A stretch of 10,078 nt of DNA, from NCBI GenBank assembly GCA_910588415.1, contig CAJUPK010000089.1:1-10078 (forward strand). The letters are read 5' to 3'. The position numbers and the translations under genes were made by a program. The notes under the pieces were generated by a model that worked only from the letters and a program-made list of their open reading frames with translations, searched no databases and was not told the DNA's origin. Positions 1-6,529 of the stretch are shown here, piece by piece (positions within the stretch are counted from its first letter, which is position 1; each line of letters starts with the position of its first letter). This DNA comes from an uncultured Oscillospiraceae bacterium (GTDB taxonomy: Bacteria > Bacillota > Clostridia > Oscillospirales > Acutalibacteraceae).

Positions 1-20
1 AAGGGGAACCAGTTCCCCTT
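1..20. repeat. Perfect 9-bp inverted repeat at the window edge
   Basis: The arms AAGGGGAAC and GTTCCCCTT are perfectly complementary around a 2-base centre. It lies downstream of the minus-strand symporter gene, so it could be the stem of a terminator whose T-run would lie outside the window, or part of the hairpin-rich intergenic DNA that follows. Neither can be decided here. Confidence 0.5.
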
Positions 21-38
21 GACCCCTTTCTTGGCTGC

Positions 39-192
39 CGCCCAGCCAGCATAGAACCATTACCTCCTACTACCTAACTACCCCAGAGCTGCCTGGGTAG
101 GAGTTTTCCGGTACTTTCCGCAGGAAAGGCGACCGCTTCGCGGTCGAGGGAAACTCCGTGACTTGCGCCCCGCAGGGCGCAACGTCATCCAC
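39..192. repeat. Mosaic intergenic repeat, copy A
   Basis: This stretch is made of two modules that recur near 3615-3961. Positions 91-165 match 3615-3689 at 73 of 75 bases without gaps, and weaker similarity continues to about 192. Positions 39-92 resemble 3907-3961. The repeat is full of small hairpins: CTTTCC/GGAAAG around 115-127, CGACCGC/GCGGTCG at 130-146 and GCGCCC/GGGCGC at 165-180. Another hairpin, AGCCTTT/AAAGGCT, lies just outside at 200-215. No open reading frame of note is present. It sits downstream of the minus-strand symporter gene and may fold in the 3' end of its transcript, but no T-run marks it as an intrinsic terminator. This looks like a REP-like dispersed intergenic element rather than a gene. 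Confidence 0.75.
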
Positions 193-260
193 TCCTCGCA
201 GCCTTTGAAAAGGCTGGCGAAACTTTTACCTTTGCCCTCAGAAAGTATAAATTGGAATAG

Positions 261-1724
261 CTAGGGCATAGAAGCCCCCGCACCCTCCTCTTTGGCAGTT
301 GGGAAAAGCTTGCTGCCCACAAAGCACAGGGTAAAGGAGACCAGCATGGCCAGGCAGGCATACAGGGGGCCGTCCGGGGTGGTGAAGCCAGAGAGAGCCG
401 CGGGCAGGAAGGCGGTCAAAAAGCCCCCCAGCATCCCCGCCCAGGCTCCGGCGCGGTTGATGCCCTTCCAGTACAGGGACAGCAGGTAGGGCGCCAGGAA
501 AGAGCCGGAGATGATCCCCCAGGAGTAGGACATCATCTCCAAAATGGGGGTGGGATAATTGGCGATGAAATAACTGAGCACCACAAACACCAGGCACAGC
601 ACCCGGGTAAAGGCTGTCAGATTCTGGTCGTCCAGCTTTTTGGAGAAGGGCTTCACCAGGTCCATGGACACGGTAGAGCAGGCGGTGAGGGTGATGCTGG
701 ACAGGGTGGACACCGATGCGGAGATCAGCAGCACCAAAATCACCCCGATGAGCAGGTTGGGCAGTCCGGCGCTGTCCAGCATCAGGGGCACCAAGAAGTC
801 CTTGCCCCCCTCCGGCATGGTTTCTCCAAAGAACAGGTGGGAGAAGGAGCCGATAAAATACCCGCCCCCAGCCACCAGCAGGGCGAACACCGTGGAGATG
901 ACAGTGCCCCGCTTGACCTCCTTTTCGTCCCGGATGCCATAGTACTTGTGGACCATCTGGGGCAGACCCCAGGTGCCGAAGCTGGTCATCAGAAGGGTGG
1001 AGACCAAGGCCACAGCGGCCTTGCCGGAGAGGGGAGCCATGGCATGGCCCTTCATGTACTCCGCCATGCGGGACAGCCCGGTGGACAGGCCGCCTACCTG
1101 GGGGGAGAGCACCACCAGCACAATCAGAGCGGAAACGCCGACCATCATTACAAAGCCCTGAACAAAGTCTGCCTTTAAGGTAGCCATATAGCCCCCCAGC
1201 ACCAGCAAGAGGGCCGAGGCAATGGCAATGATAATCATGCAGACCTGCTCGTTAATGCCCAGAATTACAGAACACACGCTGGTAAGCCCCTTGTACACAG
1301 AGGCGGAATAGGGAATGAGAAACACGAAAATCACCACGCAGGAGAACAGCCGCATGGCCGGGCTGCCGAAGCGTTTCTCGAACAGCTGGGGCATGGACTT
1401 GATATCGTGCCTGCGGGTATAGTCCCGGGTGCGGTTGGCCAGTACCAGCCAGGCCAAAAGGGAGCCAAACACCGCGTTGCCAACGCCCACCAGCACGCTC
1501 CACAGGCCATAGCTCCAGCCAGAGCCGCCGGAGTAGCCGATGAACATGACAGCGGAAAAATAGGCCGTGCCGTAGGAGAGGGCGGAGATCCAGGCCCCGG
1601 CGCTGCGCCCACCCACAGTGAAGCCGGACATGTCGCCGCCCTTGCGGGAATAGAGGATGCCTACTGCCAGCATAAAGATGGCGTAGACGCCGATGACAGT
1701 CCAGATGGTCATTTGTTTGTCCAT
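261..1724 (-). CDS. Sodium:solute symporter (SSS/SSF family), substrate unknown
   Basis: This 487-residue protein should be an inner-membrane Na+-coupled symporter of the SSS family (PutP/PanF/SGLT group, TC 2.A.21). It is hydrophobic along almost its whole length, with about 13 membrane segments expected. Visible family features are the N-terminal helix (7-25), the stretch 'GGYMATLKADFVQG' at 177-190, corresponding to the SSS signature region with an Asp at 186, and Ser339-Thr340 in 'SASVSTLSS', at nearly the same numbers as the Na+-binding Ser340/Thr341 of E. coli PutP. The position of the PutP Na+-site Asp55 appears to be Tyr55 here, as far as alignment by eye allows, so Na+ coordination may differ from PutP. 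Start: ATG with GAAGGAG (1733-1739) 8 nt upstream; stop is TAG. It has its own promoter (1802-1831). Sugar, amino acid, carboxylate or vitamin could be the substrate; the alpha-xylosidase 2.3 kb away makes a sugar possible, but this is only positional. Confidence 0.93.
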   Translation of the reverse strand: MDKQMTIWTVIGVYAIFMLAVGILYSRKGGDMSGFTVGGRSAGAWISALSYGTAYFSAVMFIGYSGGSGWSYGLWSVLVGVGNAVFGSLLAWLVLANRTRDYTRRHDIKSMPQLFEKRFGSPAMRLFSCVVIFVFLIPYSASVYKGLTSVCSVILGINEQVCMIIIAIASALLLVLGGYMATLKADFVQGFVMMVGVSALIVLVVLSPQVGGLSTGLSRMAEYMKGHAMAPLSGKAAVALVSTLLMTSFGTWGLPQMVHKYYGIRDEKEVKRGTVISTVFALLVAGGGYFIGSFSHLFFGETMPEGGKDFLVPLMLDSAGLPNLLIGVILVLLISASVSTLSSITLTACSTVSMDLVKPFSKKLDDQNLTAFTRVLCLVFVVLSYFIANYPTPILEMMSYSWGIISGSFLAPYLLSLYWKGINRAGAWAGMLGGFLTAFLPAALSGFTTPDGPLYACLAMLVSFTLCFVGSKLFPTAKEEGAGASMP

Positions 1725-1801
1725 AGAATGTACTCCTTCATAGGTAAGGTATGCCTGCCAGCACCGGCTGCTTTAAGACTTTAGCTGTCGGTATTGTGAA
1801 C

Positions 1802-1831
1802 ATTATATTACAAAAGGGAGAGATTTGTCAA
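1802..1831 (-). promoter_or_regulatory. Sigma-A promoter of the symporter gene
   Basis: On the minus strand the -35 box TTGACA (1826-1831) and -10 box TATAAT (1802-1807) are both exact consensus, with an 18-bp spacer. Transcription should start near 1795, giving an untranslated leader of about 70 nt before the ATG at 1724. The flanking duplication of the inserted element begins at 1839, only 7 bp upstream of the -35 box, so the insertion lies where an UP element or activator site would be. Confidence 0.85.
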
Positions 1832-1838
1832 CTTGGCG

Positions 1839-2104
1839 TTGGCCGCAGGGAGTGTCCGAAACGCAGCTTTTTGACGATGTTTTGGCCTCCGGCGGCTCAG
1901 GGGCTTCGCCCCCAAGGCCCCCACCACCTTTGAAAAGGGCGAGGGTCCCCCGGCTACTTGGCTTTGCCAAGTAGAGGGACCGTCCCGAGCCGACTGAACC
2001 GACGAGTTGGTGTGCCAACTCGATGAGACAACGAAACTTTTTGCTTTTTGGCTGCCGAAAGGTTTCTCCTTTAACAACTCGGTTTGGACACTCCCTTGGC
2101 CGCA
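1839..2104. mobile_element. MITE-like non-autonomous element with 9-bp target duplication
   Basis: The element proper is 1848-2095 (248 bp). It begins GGGAGTGTCC and ends GGACACTCCC, a perfect 10-bp terminal inverted repeat that continues imperfectly inward (GAAACG on the left, AAACCG on the complement of the right). The same 9 bases, TTGGCCGCA, lie directly outside both ends (1839-1847 and 2096-2104), as expected for a target-site duplication. No transposase or convincing coding frame fits inside. The interior has three strong hairpins: GGGGC/GCCCC at 1900-1912, a long one at 1944-1981 with a CTACTTGGC/GCCAAGTAG stem and outer GGTCCC/GGGACC arms, and CGAGTTGG/CCAACTCG at 2003-2022. A 9-bp duplication occurs in several insertion-sequence families, including IS256; I cannot assign the parent family. 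The intact duplication suggests a fairly recent insertion. Confidence 0.85.
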
Positions 2105-2175
2105 AGAGCTTCCATCTTTCCTGGCAAGGACAGATTCCCCCTTGAGCAGGAGCTGAAAAGGATATAGTGAACGCA

Positions 2176-2205
2176 GTTCCAAAGTGGGATCCTCCTCTTT
2201 GGAAC
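2176..2205. repeat. Perfect 9-bp hairpin between divergent genes
   Basis: The arms GTTCCAAAG (2176-2184) and CTTTGGAAC (2197-2205) enclose a 12-base loop. No T-run follows on either strand. It lies between the mobile element and the promoter of the ATP-grasp gene. Its role is unknown; it may be another intergenic repeat fragment. Confidence 0.45.
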
Positions 2206-2226
2206 CAGGCAGCTTGGCAGCCCAGC

Positions 2227-2255
2227 TTAAAAATCGGAGTGTACCGAATTTTTAA
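2227..2255. terminator. Bidirectional terminator-like inverted repeat or operator
   Basis: The sequence can pair as TTAAAAA plus TCGG against CCGA plus TTTTTAA, with one bulged A and a 6-base loop AGTGTA. Its A/T-rich outer arms give a run of five T on both strands after a short GC stem, the form of a weak bidirectional intrinsic terminator. It lies 40 bp upstream of the -35 box of the next promoter, so it could instead insulate that promoter or be a protein-binding site. Confidence 0.4.
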
Positions 2256-2294
2256 CAGCGCTTGCTATATTCCCAAAAGATGGAACGCCAAGGC

Positions 2295-2323
2295 TGGACA
2301 ACCGGGGGCTTTTCGCCTATAAT
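2295..2323 (+). promoter_or_regulatory. Sigma-A promoter of the ATP-grasp gene
   Basis: TGGACA (2295-2300) and an exact TATAAT (2318-2323) are separated by the optimal 17 bp. Transcription should start near 2330, which leaves a leader of about 134 nt before the start codon at 2464. Confidence 0.75.
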
Positions 2324-2329
2324 AGGAAT

Positions 2330-2448
2330 AACCTGTTGGAGAGCCAGCGCAGCTGCCTATGGACAGGTTCCAGGAAAGCAAAGGGCATAGGGGCGCTATG
2401 GGCTGCGGATTTACCCTTTGAGACGCCGCGGGCAGCGCTGTCCGCGGC
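2330..2448 (+). promoter_or_regulatory. Folded 5' leader of the ATP-grasp gene
   Basis: The leader can form three consecutive structures. First, AACCTGT (2330-2336) pairs with ACAGGTT (2363-2369). Second, CAAAGGG (2379-2385) pairs with CCCTTTG (2414-2420) and encloses a smaller CATAG/CTATG hairpin (2386-2400). Third, a near-perfect 24-base palindrome (2425-2448; arms GCCGCGGGCA and TGTCCGCGGC, one G-U pair) ends 4 bases before the ribosome binding site GGAGG (2453-2457). The third stem is strong enough to affect ribosome access. I do not recognise a known riboswitch class, and no ligand-binding consensus stood out, so a regulatory role is inference from position and pairing only. Confidence 0.45.
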
Positions 2449-2463
2449 AAAAGGAGGAGAACC

Positions 2464-3585
2464 ATGAAAACGGCGATTGTGACCGATGGAAAATACAGAA
2501 GCTCCATTGCCGCTGTGCGGGCCTTGGGCCGGGCTGGCTGGCGGGTGGTGGCAGTCCAGGCCAAAGAGGACGTACAGGCCCCGCCGCCGGTGTTCGCCTC
2601 TGTCTACACAGCGGAGACCCGTTGGATAGAGGGCAGCTGCCAGGACCCTGGCTATGGTGAAAAGCTGCTGGACTTGTGCCAGTCCATGGGGGATGGGCAG
2701 CAGCGCCCTGTGCTGTTCTGCGTGGGCGCGGTCAGTCTGAATGCTGTGGCAGCCCAGCGGGAGGCATTTGCCCAAAAGGCGGACTTTCTGGTTGCCGGAC
2801 CCCAGGTGCTGGACAGCCTGAACGACAAGGAGCAGGTTCAACGGCGGGCGGAAGAGCTGGGCCTGCCTGTGCCCAAGCAGTATTTTGGCCCGCCGGAGGC
2901 CTATCCGGTGGTTGTGAAGCCCCACTGCGGGGAGAAGTTCGGCCTGAAGGCAGCGGACCGGTATAAAATCGCCCGGAACCCAGAGGAGTATCAGGCCGCC
3001 CTGCAGGCCCTGGCCCCCTATGACCCCTCGCCCATTGTGCAGGAGCGGGTGGAGGGTGACGGCTGCGGAGCCAGCCTTCTGCTGGACCGGGAGGGACGGC
3101 TGGTCTGCGCCCTGTGCCATCGGCGGGTGCGGGAGTATCCCATCGCGGGAGGGCCCTCTGCCTGCTGCGTCAGCGAGTATGACCAGGACCGGGTGGAGAG
3201 GGCCCATCGTCTGCTCCGTTCCTTCGGGTTTGTGGGCGCGGCTATGGTGGAGTTTAAGGGGGACAGGCTTTTAGAGGTGAATCCCCGGATATGGGGGAGC
3301 TTCCCCCTGACAGAGCGGGCGGAGAGCCCTTTCGCGGCGCTGTATGCCCGGGCGGCGGCAGGAGAACGGCTGGACTATCAGCCGGAGGACTACCGGGCAG
3401 GGGTGAAAATGCGCTTTTTGCTGAACGACACCCTGGCCACCCTGAGCCTGCTGAAAGCGGGACGGCTGGGTCCGGCCCTGCGGGGGATAGGAGACATGGT
3501 TACGGCCCAGGAGGCCCTGAAGGCCAAGGACGACCCCCAGCCCCAGCGGGCGTATATCCGGCAGGCTCTTAAACGGGGGAAATGA
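2464..3585 (+). CDS. ATP-grasp domain protein, carboxylate-amine ligase-like
   Basis: This 373-residue protein has the layout of an ATP-grasp ligase, which uses ATP to activate a carboxylate as acyl phosphate and joins it to a nucleophile, usually an amine. Residues 1-115 form a Rossmann-like pre-ATP-grasp domain ('MKTAIVTDG', 'ALGRAGWRVVAV'). The segment 'SLNDKEQVQRRAEELGLPVP' (118-137) is the typical start of the ATP-grasp fold. 'VVVKPH' (149-154) carries the ATP-binding Lys152, 'PIVQERVEG' (190-198) is the adenine hinge region, and 'MVEF...LLEVNPRIWGS' (261-279) carries the metal ligands Glu263, Glu271 and Asn273. The C-terminal 60 residues are helical and end 'KDDPQPQRAYIRQALKRGK'. Start: ATG with GGAGG 6 nt upstream. 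The next gene starts 404 bp later and no clear intrinsic terminator lies between. The substrate is unknown. The sequence does not look like a named enzyme such as D-Ala-D-Ala ligase, PurK or biotin carboxylase. Confidence 0.85.
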   Translation: MKTAIVTDGKYRSSIAAVRALGRAGWRVVAVQAKEDVQAPPPVFASVYTAETRWIEGSCQDPGYGEKLLDLCQSMGDGQQRPVLFCVGAVSLNAVAAQREAFAQKADFLVAGPQVLDSLNDKEQVQRRAEELGLPVPKQYFGPPEAYPVVVKPHCGEKFGLKAADRYKIARNPEEYQAALQALAPYDPSPIVQERVEGDGCGASLLLDREGRLVCALCHRRVREYPIAGGPSACCVSEYDQDRVERAHRLLRSFGFVGAAMVEFKGDRLLEVNPRIWGSFPLTERAESPFAALYARAAAGERLDYQPEDYRAGVKMRFLLNDTLATLSLLKAGRLGPALRGIGDMVTAQEALKAKDDPQPQRAYIRQALKRGK

Positions 3586-3614
3586 TTGTTCTGCTGGGAG
3601 GGGGGCTTTGCGTT

Positions 3615-3715
3615 GCCTGGGTAGGAGTTTTCCGGTACTTTCCGCAGGAAGGGCGACCGCTTCGCGGTCGAGGGAAACGCCGTGACTTGTGACTGAAGGG
3701 TGCAATGGCATCCGC
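3615..3715. repeat. Mosaic intergenic repeat, copy B
   Basis: Positions 3615-3689 match 91-165 at 73 of 75 bases, including the hairpins CTTTCC/GGAAgG-like and CGACCGC/GCGGTCG. Similarity fades but continues to about 3715. It begins 29 bp after the ATP-grasp stop codon. The near identity of two copies 3.5 kb apart in non-coding DNA points to a dispersed element or recent copying. Confidence 0.8.
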
Positions 3716-3717
3716 TG

Positions 3718-3889
3718 TTGGGCCCGTAGGGCCCAAGGCGCTGGTAAGCTGGGCGGCGCTTGCTCTGTGGTCTACAGGAGTGTGGAGAGGACATTTGTTT
3801 TCTGCTTCCCCGCTTTCTTTGGCGCCGCCTGGTAAGGGCAAGACCTTGGGGCTTTGCCCCAACCCCCACCAGGGGCCTGACGCCCCTGG
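3718..3889. repeat. Intergenic hairpin cluster
   Basis: Three perfect hairpins lie here: TTGGGCCC/GGGCCCAA (3718-3736, 3-base loop), TTGGGGC/GCCCCAA (3846-3862, 3-base loop) and CCAGGGGC/GCCCCTGG (3869-3889, 5-base loop). The second resembles the GGGGC/GCCCC hairpin inside the mobile element at 1900-1912, which is followed by a similar 'CCCCCACCA' tract. From memory, this pattern is frequent between genes in Oscillospiraceae. None is followed by a T-run, so they are not classical terminators. I found no convincing promoter for the following gene in this gap. Confidence 0.6.
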
Positions 3890-3906
3890 ACCGCGCAAAT
3901 GGCCAT

Positions 3907-3961
3907 CGCCCAGCTGATGTAGGACCACTACCCCCTTATTACCCAGCTGCCCCAGAGCCGC
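3907..3961. repeat. Diverged second copy of the 39-92 repeat module
   Basis: The segment from CGCCCAGC to CCCCAGAGCCGC follows the order of 39-92 with scattered substitutions and one length change, sharing 'CGCCCAGC', 'ACCA.TACC' and 'CCCCAGAGC'. In copy A this module directly precedes the 91-165 module; here it lies about 220 bp downstream of it, so the order is reversed. It ends 28 bp before the alpha-xylosidase start codon. Confidence 0.55.
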
Positions 3962-3989
3962 ACATAACAGTTAGAAAGGAGTTTTATAA

Positions 3990-6302
3990 ATGAAATTCAC
4001 CAGAGGATATTGGCTGAACAAGCCCGGCGTAACAGCCGCGGACTGCGTCCAGATTCGCCAGGTGCGGGTGGAGGACCACAGGGTGTACCTGTATGCCGTG
4101 CCCTATCCCCAGGACGAGCGGGGCATGGGAGGCCCGGTGCTGGAGATGGCCATCAGCTCGCCCCGGCCGGACATCCTTCGTACCCAGGCCTGGCACTTTA
4201 TAGGCAGCGCCCAAAAGGAGCCAGCCTTTGAGCTGGAGACCCAGGACTACCCCCTGGAGGTGACCGAGACCGAGGAGGGCGTTGTCATTGGAAGCGGCAG
4301 GACTCAGCTGCGCATTACCAGAAGTCCCGCCAGCTTCACCTACTACTATGACGGAAAGTTTTTGACCAAGCTGGGCGACCGGTTCGGCCACGCCATGCTC
4401 AGCTATATGAGCACCCCGGAGGGCCCCTTTATGCGCTGCCAGCTGGACCTGGGCCTGGGGGAGAAGATTTACGGCCTGGGAGAGCGCTTTACCCCCTTTG
4501 TAAAGAACGGCCAGGTGGTGGACCTGTGGAACGAGGACGGTGGCACTTGCTCGGAGATCTCCTACAAGAATATTCCCTTCTATCTCACCAATCGGGGCTA
4601 TGGCGTATTTGTGAACACCAGCGGGCCCGTAAGCTATGAGCTGTGCTCCGAGGTGGTCACCCGGGCCCAGTTCTCCGTGCCGGGGGAGAAGCTGGACTTT
4701 ATGATTATTGGCGGTGGGGACCCCAAGACCGTACTCTCCCACTATACGGCCCTTACCGGCCGCCCGGCCCTGCCCCCGGCCTGGACCTTCGGCCTGTGGC
4801 TTTCCACCTCCTTTACCACCAATTACGACGAGGACACAGTCAGCCAGTTTGTGGGCGGCATGGAAGAGAGGGGCCTGCCCCTGCATGTGTTCCACTTCGA
4901 CTGCTACTGGATGGCGGAAAACGAGTGGTGCAATTTTGAGTGGGACCCCCAAATGTTCAAGGACGCCCCGGGTATGCTCCGGCGCCTGAAGGACCGGGGC
5001 CTGAAAATCTGTGTGTGGATCAACTCCTATATTGGCCAGAAGTCCCCGCTGTTCCAAGAGGCCATGGAACACGGCTACCTGCTGAAGCGGCCCAATGGGG
5101 ATGTGTGGCAGTGGGACCTGTGGCAGGCGGGCATGGGCCTGGTGGACTTCACCAACCCGGCGGCCTGGAAGTGGTACCAGGACAAGCTGCGGGGCCTGCT
5201 GGACATGGGGGTGGACTGCTTCAAGACGGACTTTGGCGAGCGCATCCCCACGGACTGCGTCTACTACGACGGCAGCGACCCGGTGCTGATGCACAACTAC
5301 TACACCTATCTCTACAATAAATGCGTGTTTGAGCTGGTGGAGGAGTATAAGGGCAAGCACGAGGCCTGCCTGTTTGCCCGCAGTGCCACAGCGGGCGGGC
5401 AGAAGTTCCCGGTACACTGGGGCGGCGACAACTCCTCCAACTACCTGTCTATGAGCGAGAGCCTGCGGGCAGGGCTGTCTCTGTGCCTCTCGGGCTTTGG
5501 TTTCTGGAGCCATGATATCAGCGGCTTTGAGGGCACAGCTCCAGCGGACGTGTACAAGCGCTGGGCCGTCTTCGGCCTGCTGTCCACCCATTCCCGGCTG
5601 CACGGGTCCAACTCCTACCGGGTGCCCTGGCTGTTTGACGAGGAATCGGTGGACGTGGTGCGGAAGTTTACCAAGCTGAAGTGCAGCCTGATGCCCTACC
5701 TGTACACTGCCGCTGTGGAGACCCACACCACCGGCGTGCCCTCTATGCGGGCCATGCTGCTGGAGTTCCCAGAGGACAAGGTGTGCTGCGACCTGGATAT
5801 GCAGTACATGCTGGGCGGCAGCCTGCTGGTGGCCCCGGTGTTCAGCAAAGAGGGGGAGGTGGACTTCTACCTGCCGGAGGGCAAGTGGACCAATCTGCTG
5901 GACAACCACACCCTGCAGGGCGGCGGCTGGCGGCAGGAGGTCCATGGCTTTATGAGCCTGCCCCTGATGGTCCGGGAAAACACCATTTTGCCCATGGGCG
6001 CCCATGATACGGACGTGGACTATGACTACAGCAGGGACCTGACTCTCCATATATTTGAGCTGACCAGCCAGGCCCAGACCTGTGTGGCGGACAGCAAAGG
6101 CCGGGAGTTCCTGCGGGCAGAGGCAGTGAATGCCAGCGGCCGCGTGACTCTAAGCTTTGAAGGAAAAGCGGAAGGACTGCGGGTGCTGCTGCGAAATGTG
6201 GAGGCGGTCAGCGGCCTGCAGGGCGCCCAGGCGGAGAAAACCGGGCTGGGCCTGCTGCTGAAGGTCAATCAGGAGCTACAGAACGTGAGCTTCACTCTAT
6301 AA
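3990..6302 (+). CDS. yicI: Alpha-xylosidase, glycoside hydrolase family 31 (YicI type)
   Basis: This 770-residue enzyme should release alpha-linked xylose from the non-reducing end of isoprimeverose and xyloglucan oligosaccharides by a retaining mechanism. It has no signal peptide, so it acts in the cytoplasm. It can be aligned with E. coli YicI (772 residues) almost end to end. Residues 1-245 are the N-terminal beta-sandwich, about 246-575 the (beta/alpha)8 barrel, and the rest two C-terminal beta domains. The catalytic nucleophile is Asp414 in 'FKTDFGERIPTD' and the acid/base is Asp480 in 'VHWGGD', matching YicI Asp416 and Asp482. Xylose-selectivity positions are kept as Phe275, Cys305, Trp343 and Lys412; YicI Phe308 is Tyr306 here. 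Start: ATG with AAAGGAG (3975-3981) 8 nt upstream. No GPH transporter (YicJ) is adjacent. Transcription may read through from the ATP-grasp gene, as no separate promoter was found; it ends at the terminator at 6404-6447. Confidence 0.96.
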   Translation: MKFTRGYWLNKPGVTAADCVQIRQVRVEDHRVYLYAVPYPQDERGMGGPVLEMAISSPRPDILRTQAWHFIGSAQKEPAFELETQDYPLEVTETEEGVVIGSGRTQLRITRSPASFTYYYDGKFLTKLGDRFGHAMLSYMSTPEGPFMRCQLDLGLGEKIYGLGERFTPFVKNGQVVDLWNEDGGTCSEISYKNIPFYLTNRGYGVFVNTSGPVSYELCSEVVTRAQFSVPGEKLDFMIIGGGDPKTVLSHYTALTGRPALPPAWTFGLWLSTSFTTNYDEDTVSQFVGGMEERGLPLHVFHFDCYWMAENEWCNFEWDPQMFKDAPGMLRRLKDRGLKICVWINSYIGQKSPLFQEAMEHGYLLKRPNGDVWQWDLWQAGMGLVDFTNPAAWKWYQDKLRGLLDMGVDCFKTDFGERIPTDCVYYDGSDPVLMHNYYTYLYNKCVFELVEEYKGKHEACLFARSATAGGQKFPVHWGGDNSSNYLSMSESLRAGLSLCLSGFGFWSHDISGFEGTAPADVYKRWAVFGLLSTHSRLHGSNSYRVPWLFDEESVDVVRKFTKLKCSLMPYLYTAAVETHTTGVPSMRAMLLEFPEDKVCCDLDMQYMLGGSLLVAPVFSKEGEVDFYLPEGKWTNLLDNHTLQGGGWRQEVHGFMSLPLMVRENTILPMGAHDTDVDYDYSRDLTLHIFELTSQAQTCVADSKGREFLRAEAVNASGRVTLSFEGKAEGLRVLLRNVEAVSGLQGAQAEKTGLGLLLKVNQELQNVSFTL

Positions 6303-6403
6303 AGCCGGACGCCTATCAGATTGGACCTGGGGCCCGCGGGCGTAAAGAGGGACGGCTGGAACAGGGCCGGAAAAGCCTGCCCCGGGCAGTACGGCTGCCC
6401 TTC

Positions 6404-6447
6404 AAAGCGGAAGCTGGAAGACTTTGTTCCGGCTTCCGCTTTTTTTT
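6404..6447 (+). terminator. Strong intrinsic terminator after the alpha-xylosidase gene
   Basis: A 16-bp stem, AAAGCGGAAGCTGGAA (6404-6419) with TTCCGGCTTCCGCTTT (6427-6442), has one G-U pair and a 7-base loop and runs into eight T residues (6440-6447). A smaller hairpin GGGCAG/CTGCCC lies just upstream at 6384-6400. This separates the xylosidase transcript from the regulator operon. Confidence 0.93.
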
Positions 6448-6500
6448 GGGCGGCTTGGCAAAAATTTGGCCGGGATTCACACAAAATTCACTGGTTTTTC

Positions 6501-6529
6501 TTGCTTTTGCCACAGATACGGGGTACAAT
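6501..6529 (+). promoter_or_regulatory. Sigma-A promoter of the regulator/kinase/HtrA operon
   Basis: TTGCTT (6501-6506) and TACAAT (6524-6529) are spaced by 17 bp, so transcription would start near 6536 with a leader of about 75 nt. The A/T-rich DNA just upstream (6458-6500) contrasts with the GC-rich surroundings and may help promoter activity. No obvious direct repeat for regulator binding was seen. Confidence 0.65.

Noticed and set aside
200..215. Hairpin AGCCTTT/AAAGGCT as terminator of the symporter gene
   Set aside because: On the minus strand it is followed by a GC-rich, purine-rich stretch without T-run, so it does not meet the form of an intrinsic terminator.
1803..2182. Small minus-strand open frames (100 and 124 residues) across the MITE
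   Set aside because: They run through the inverted repeats and hairpins of the element, contain no transposase motif and lack a suitable ribosome binding site.
2330..2448. Assignment of the leader to a known riboswitch (c-di-GMP-I, glycine and THF were considered)
   Set aside because: Short words such as GCAAAG and GGAGAG occur, but the conserved cores and their order do not fit any of these classes.
2317..3207. A 296-residue minus-strand open frame over the ATP-grasp gene
   Set aside because: It is antisense to a protein with clear ATP-grasp motifs and has no domain of its own.
3984..6050. A 688-residue open frame on the minus strand opposite the alpha-xylosidase gene
   Set aside because: The plus strand encodes a full-length GH31 enzyme with intact active site. 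The antisense translation is His/Gln/Val/Gly-rich without domains, a known effect of GC-rich codon use.
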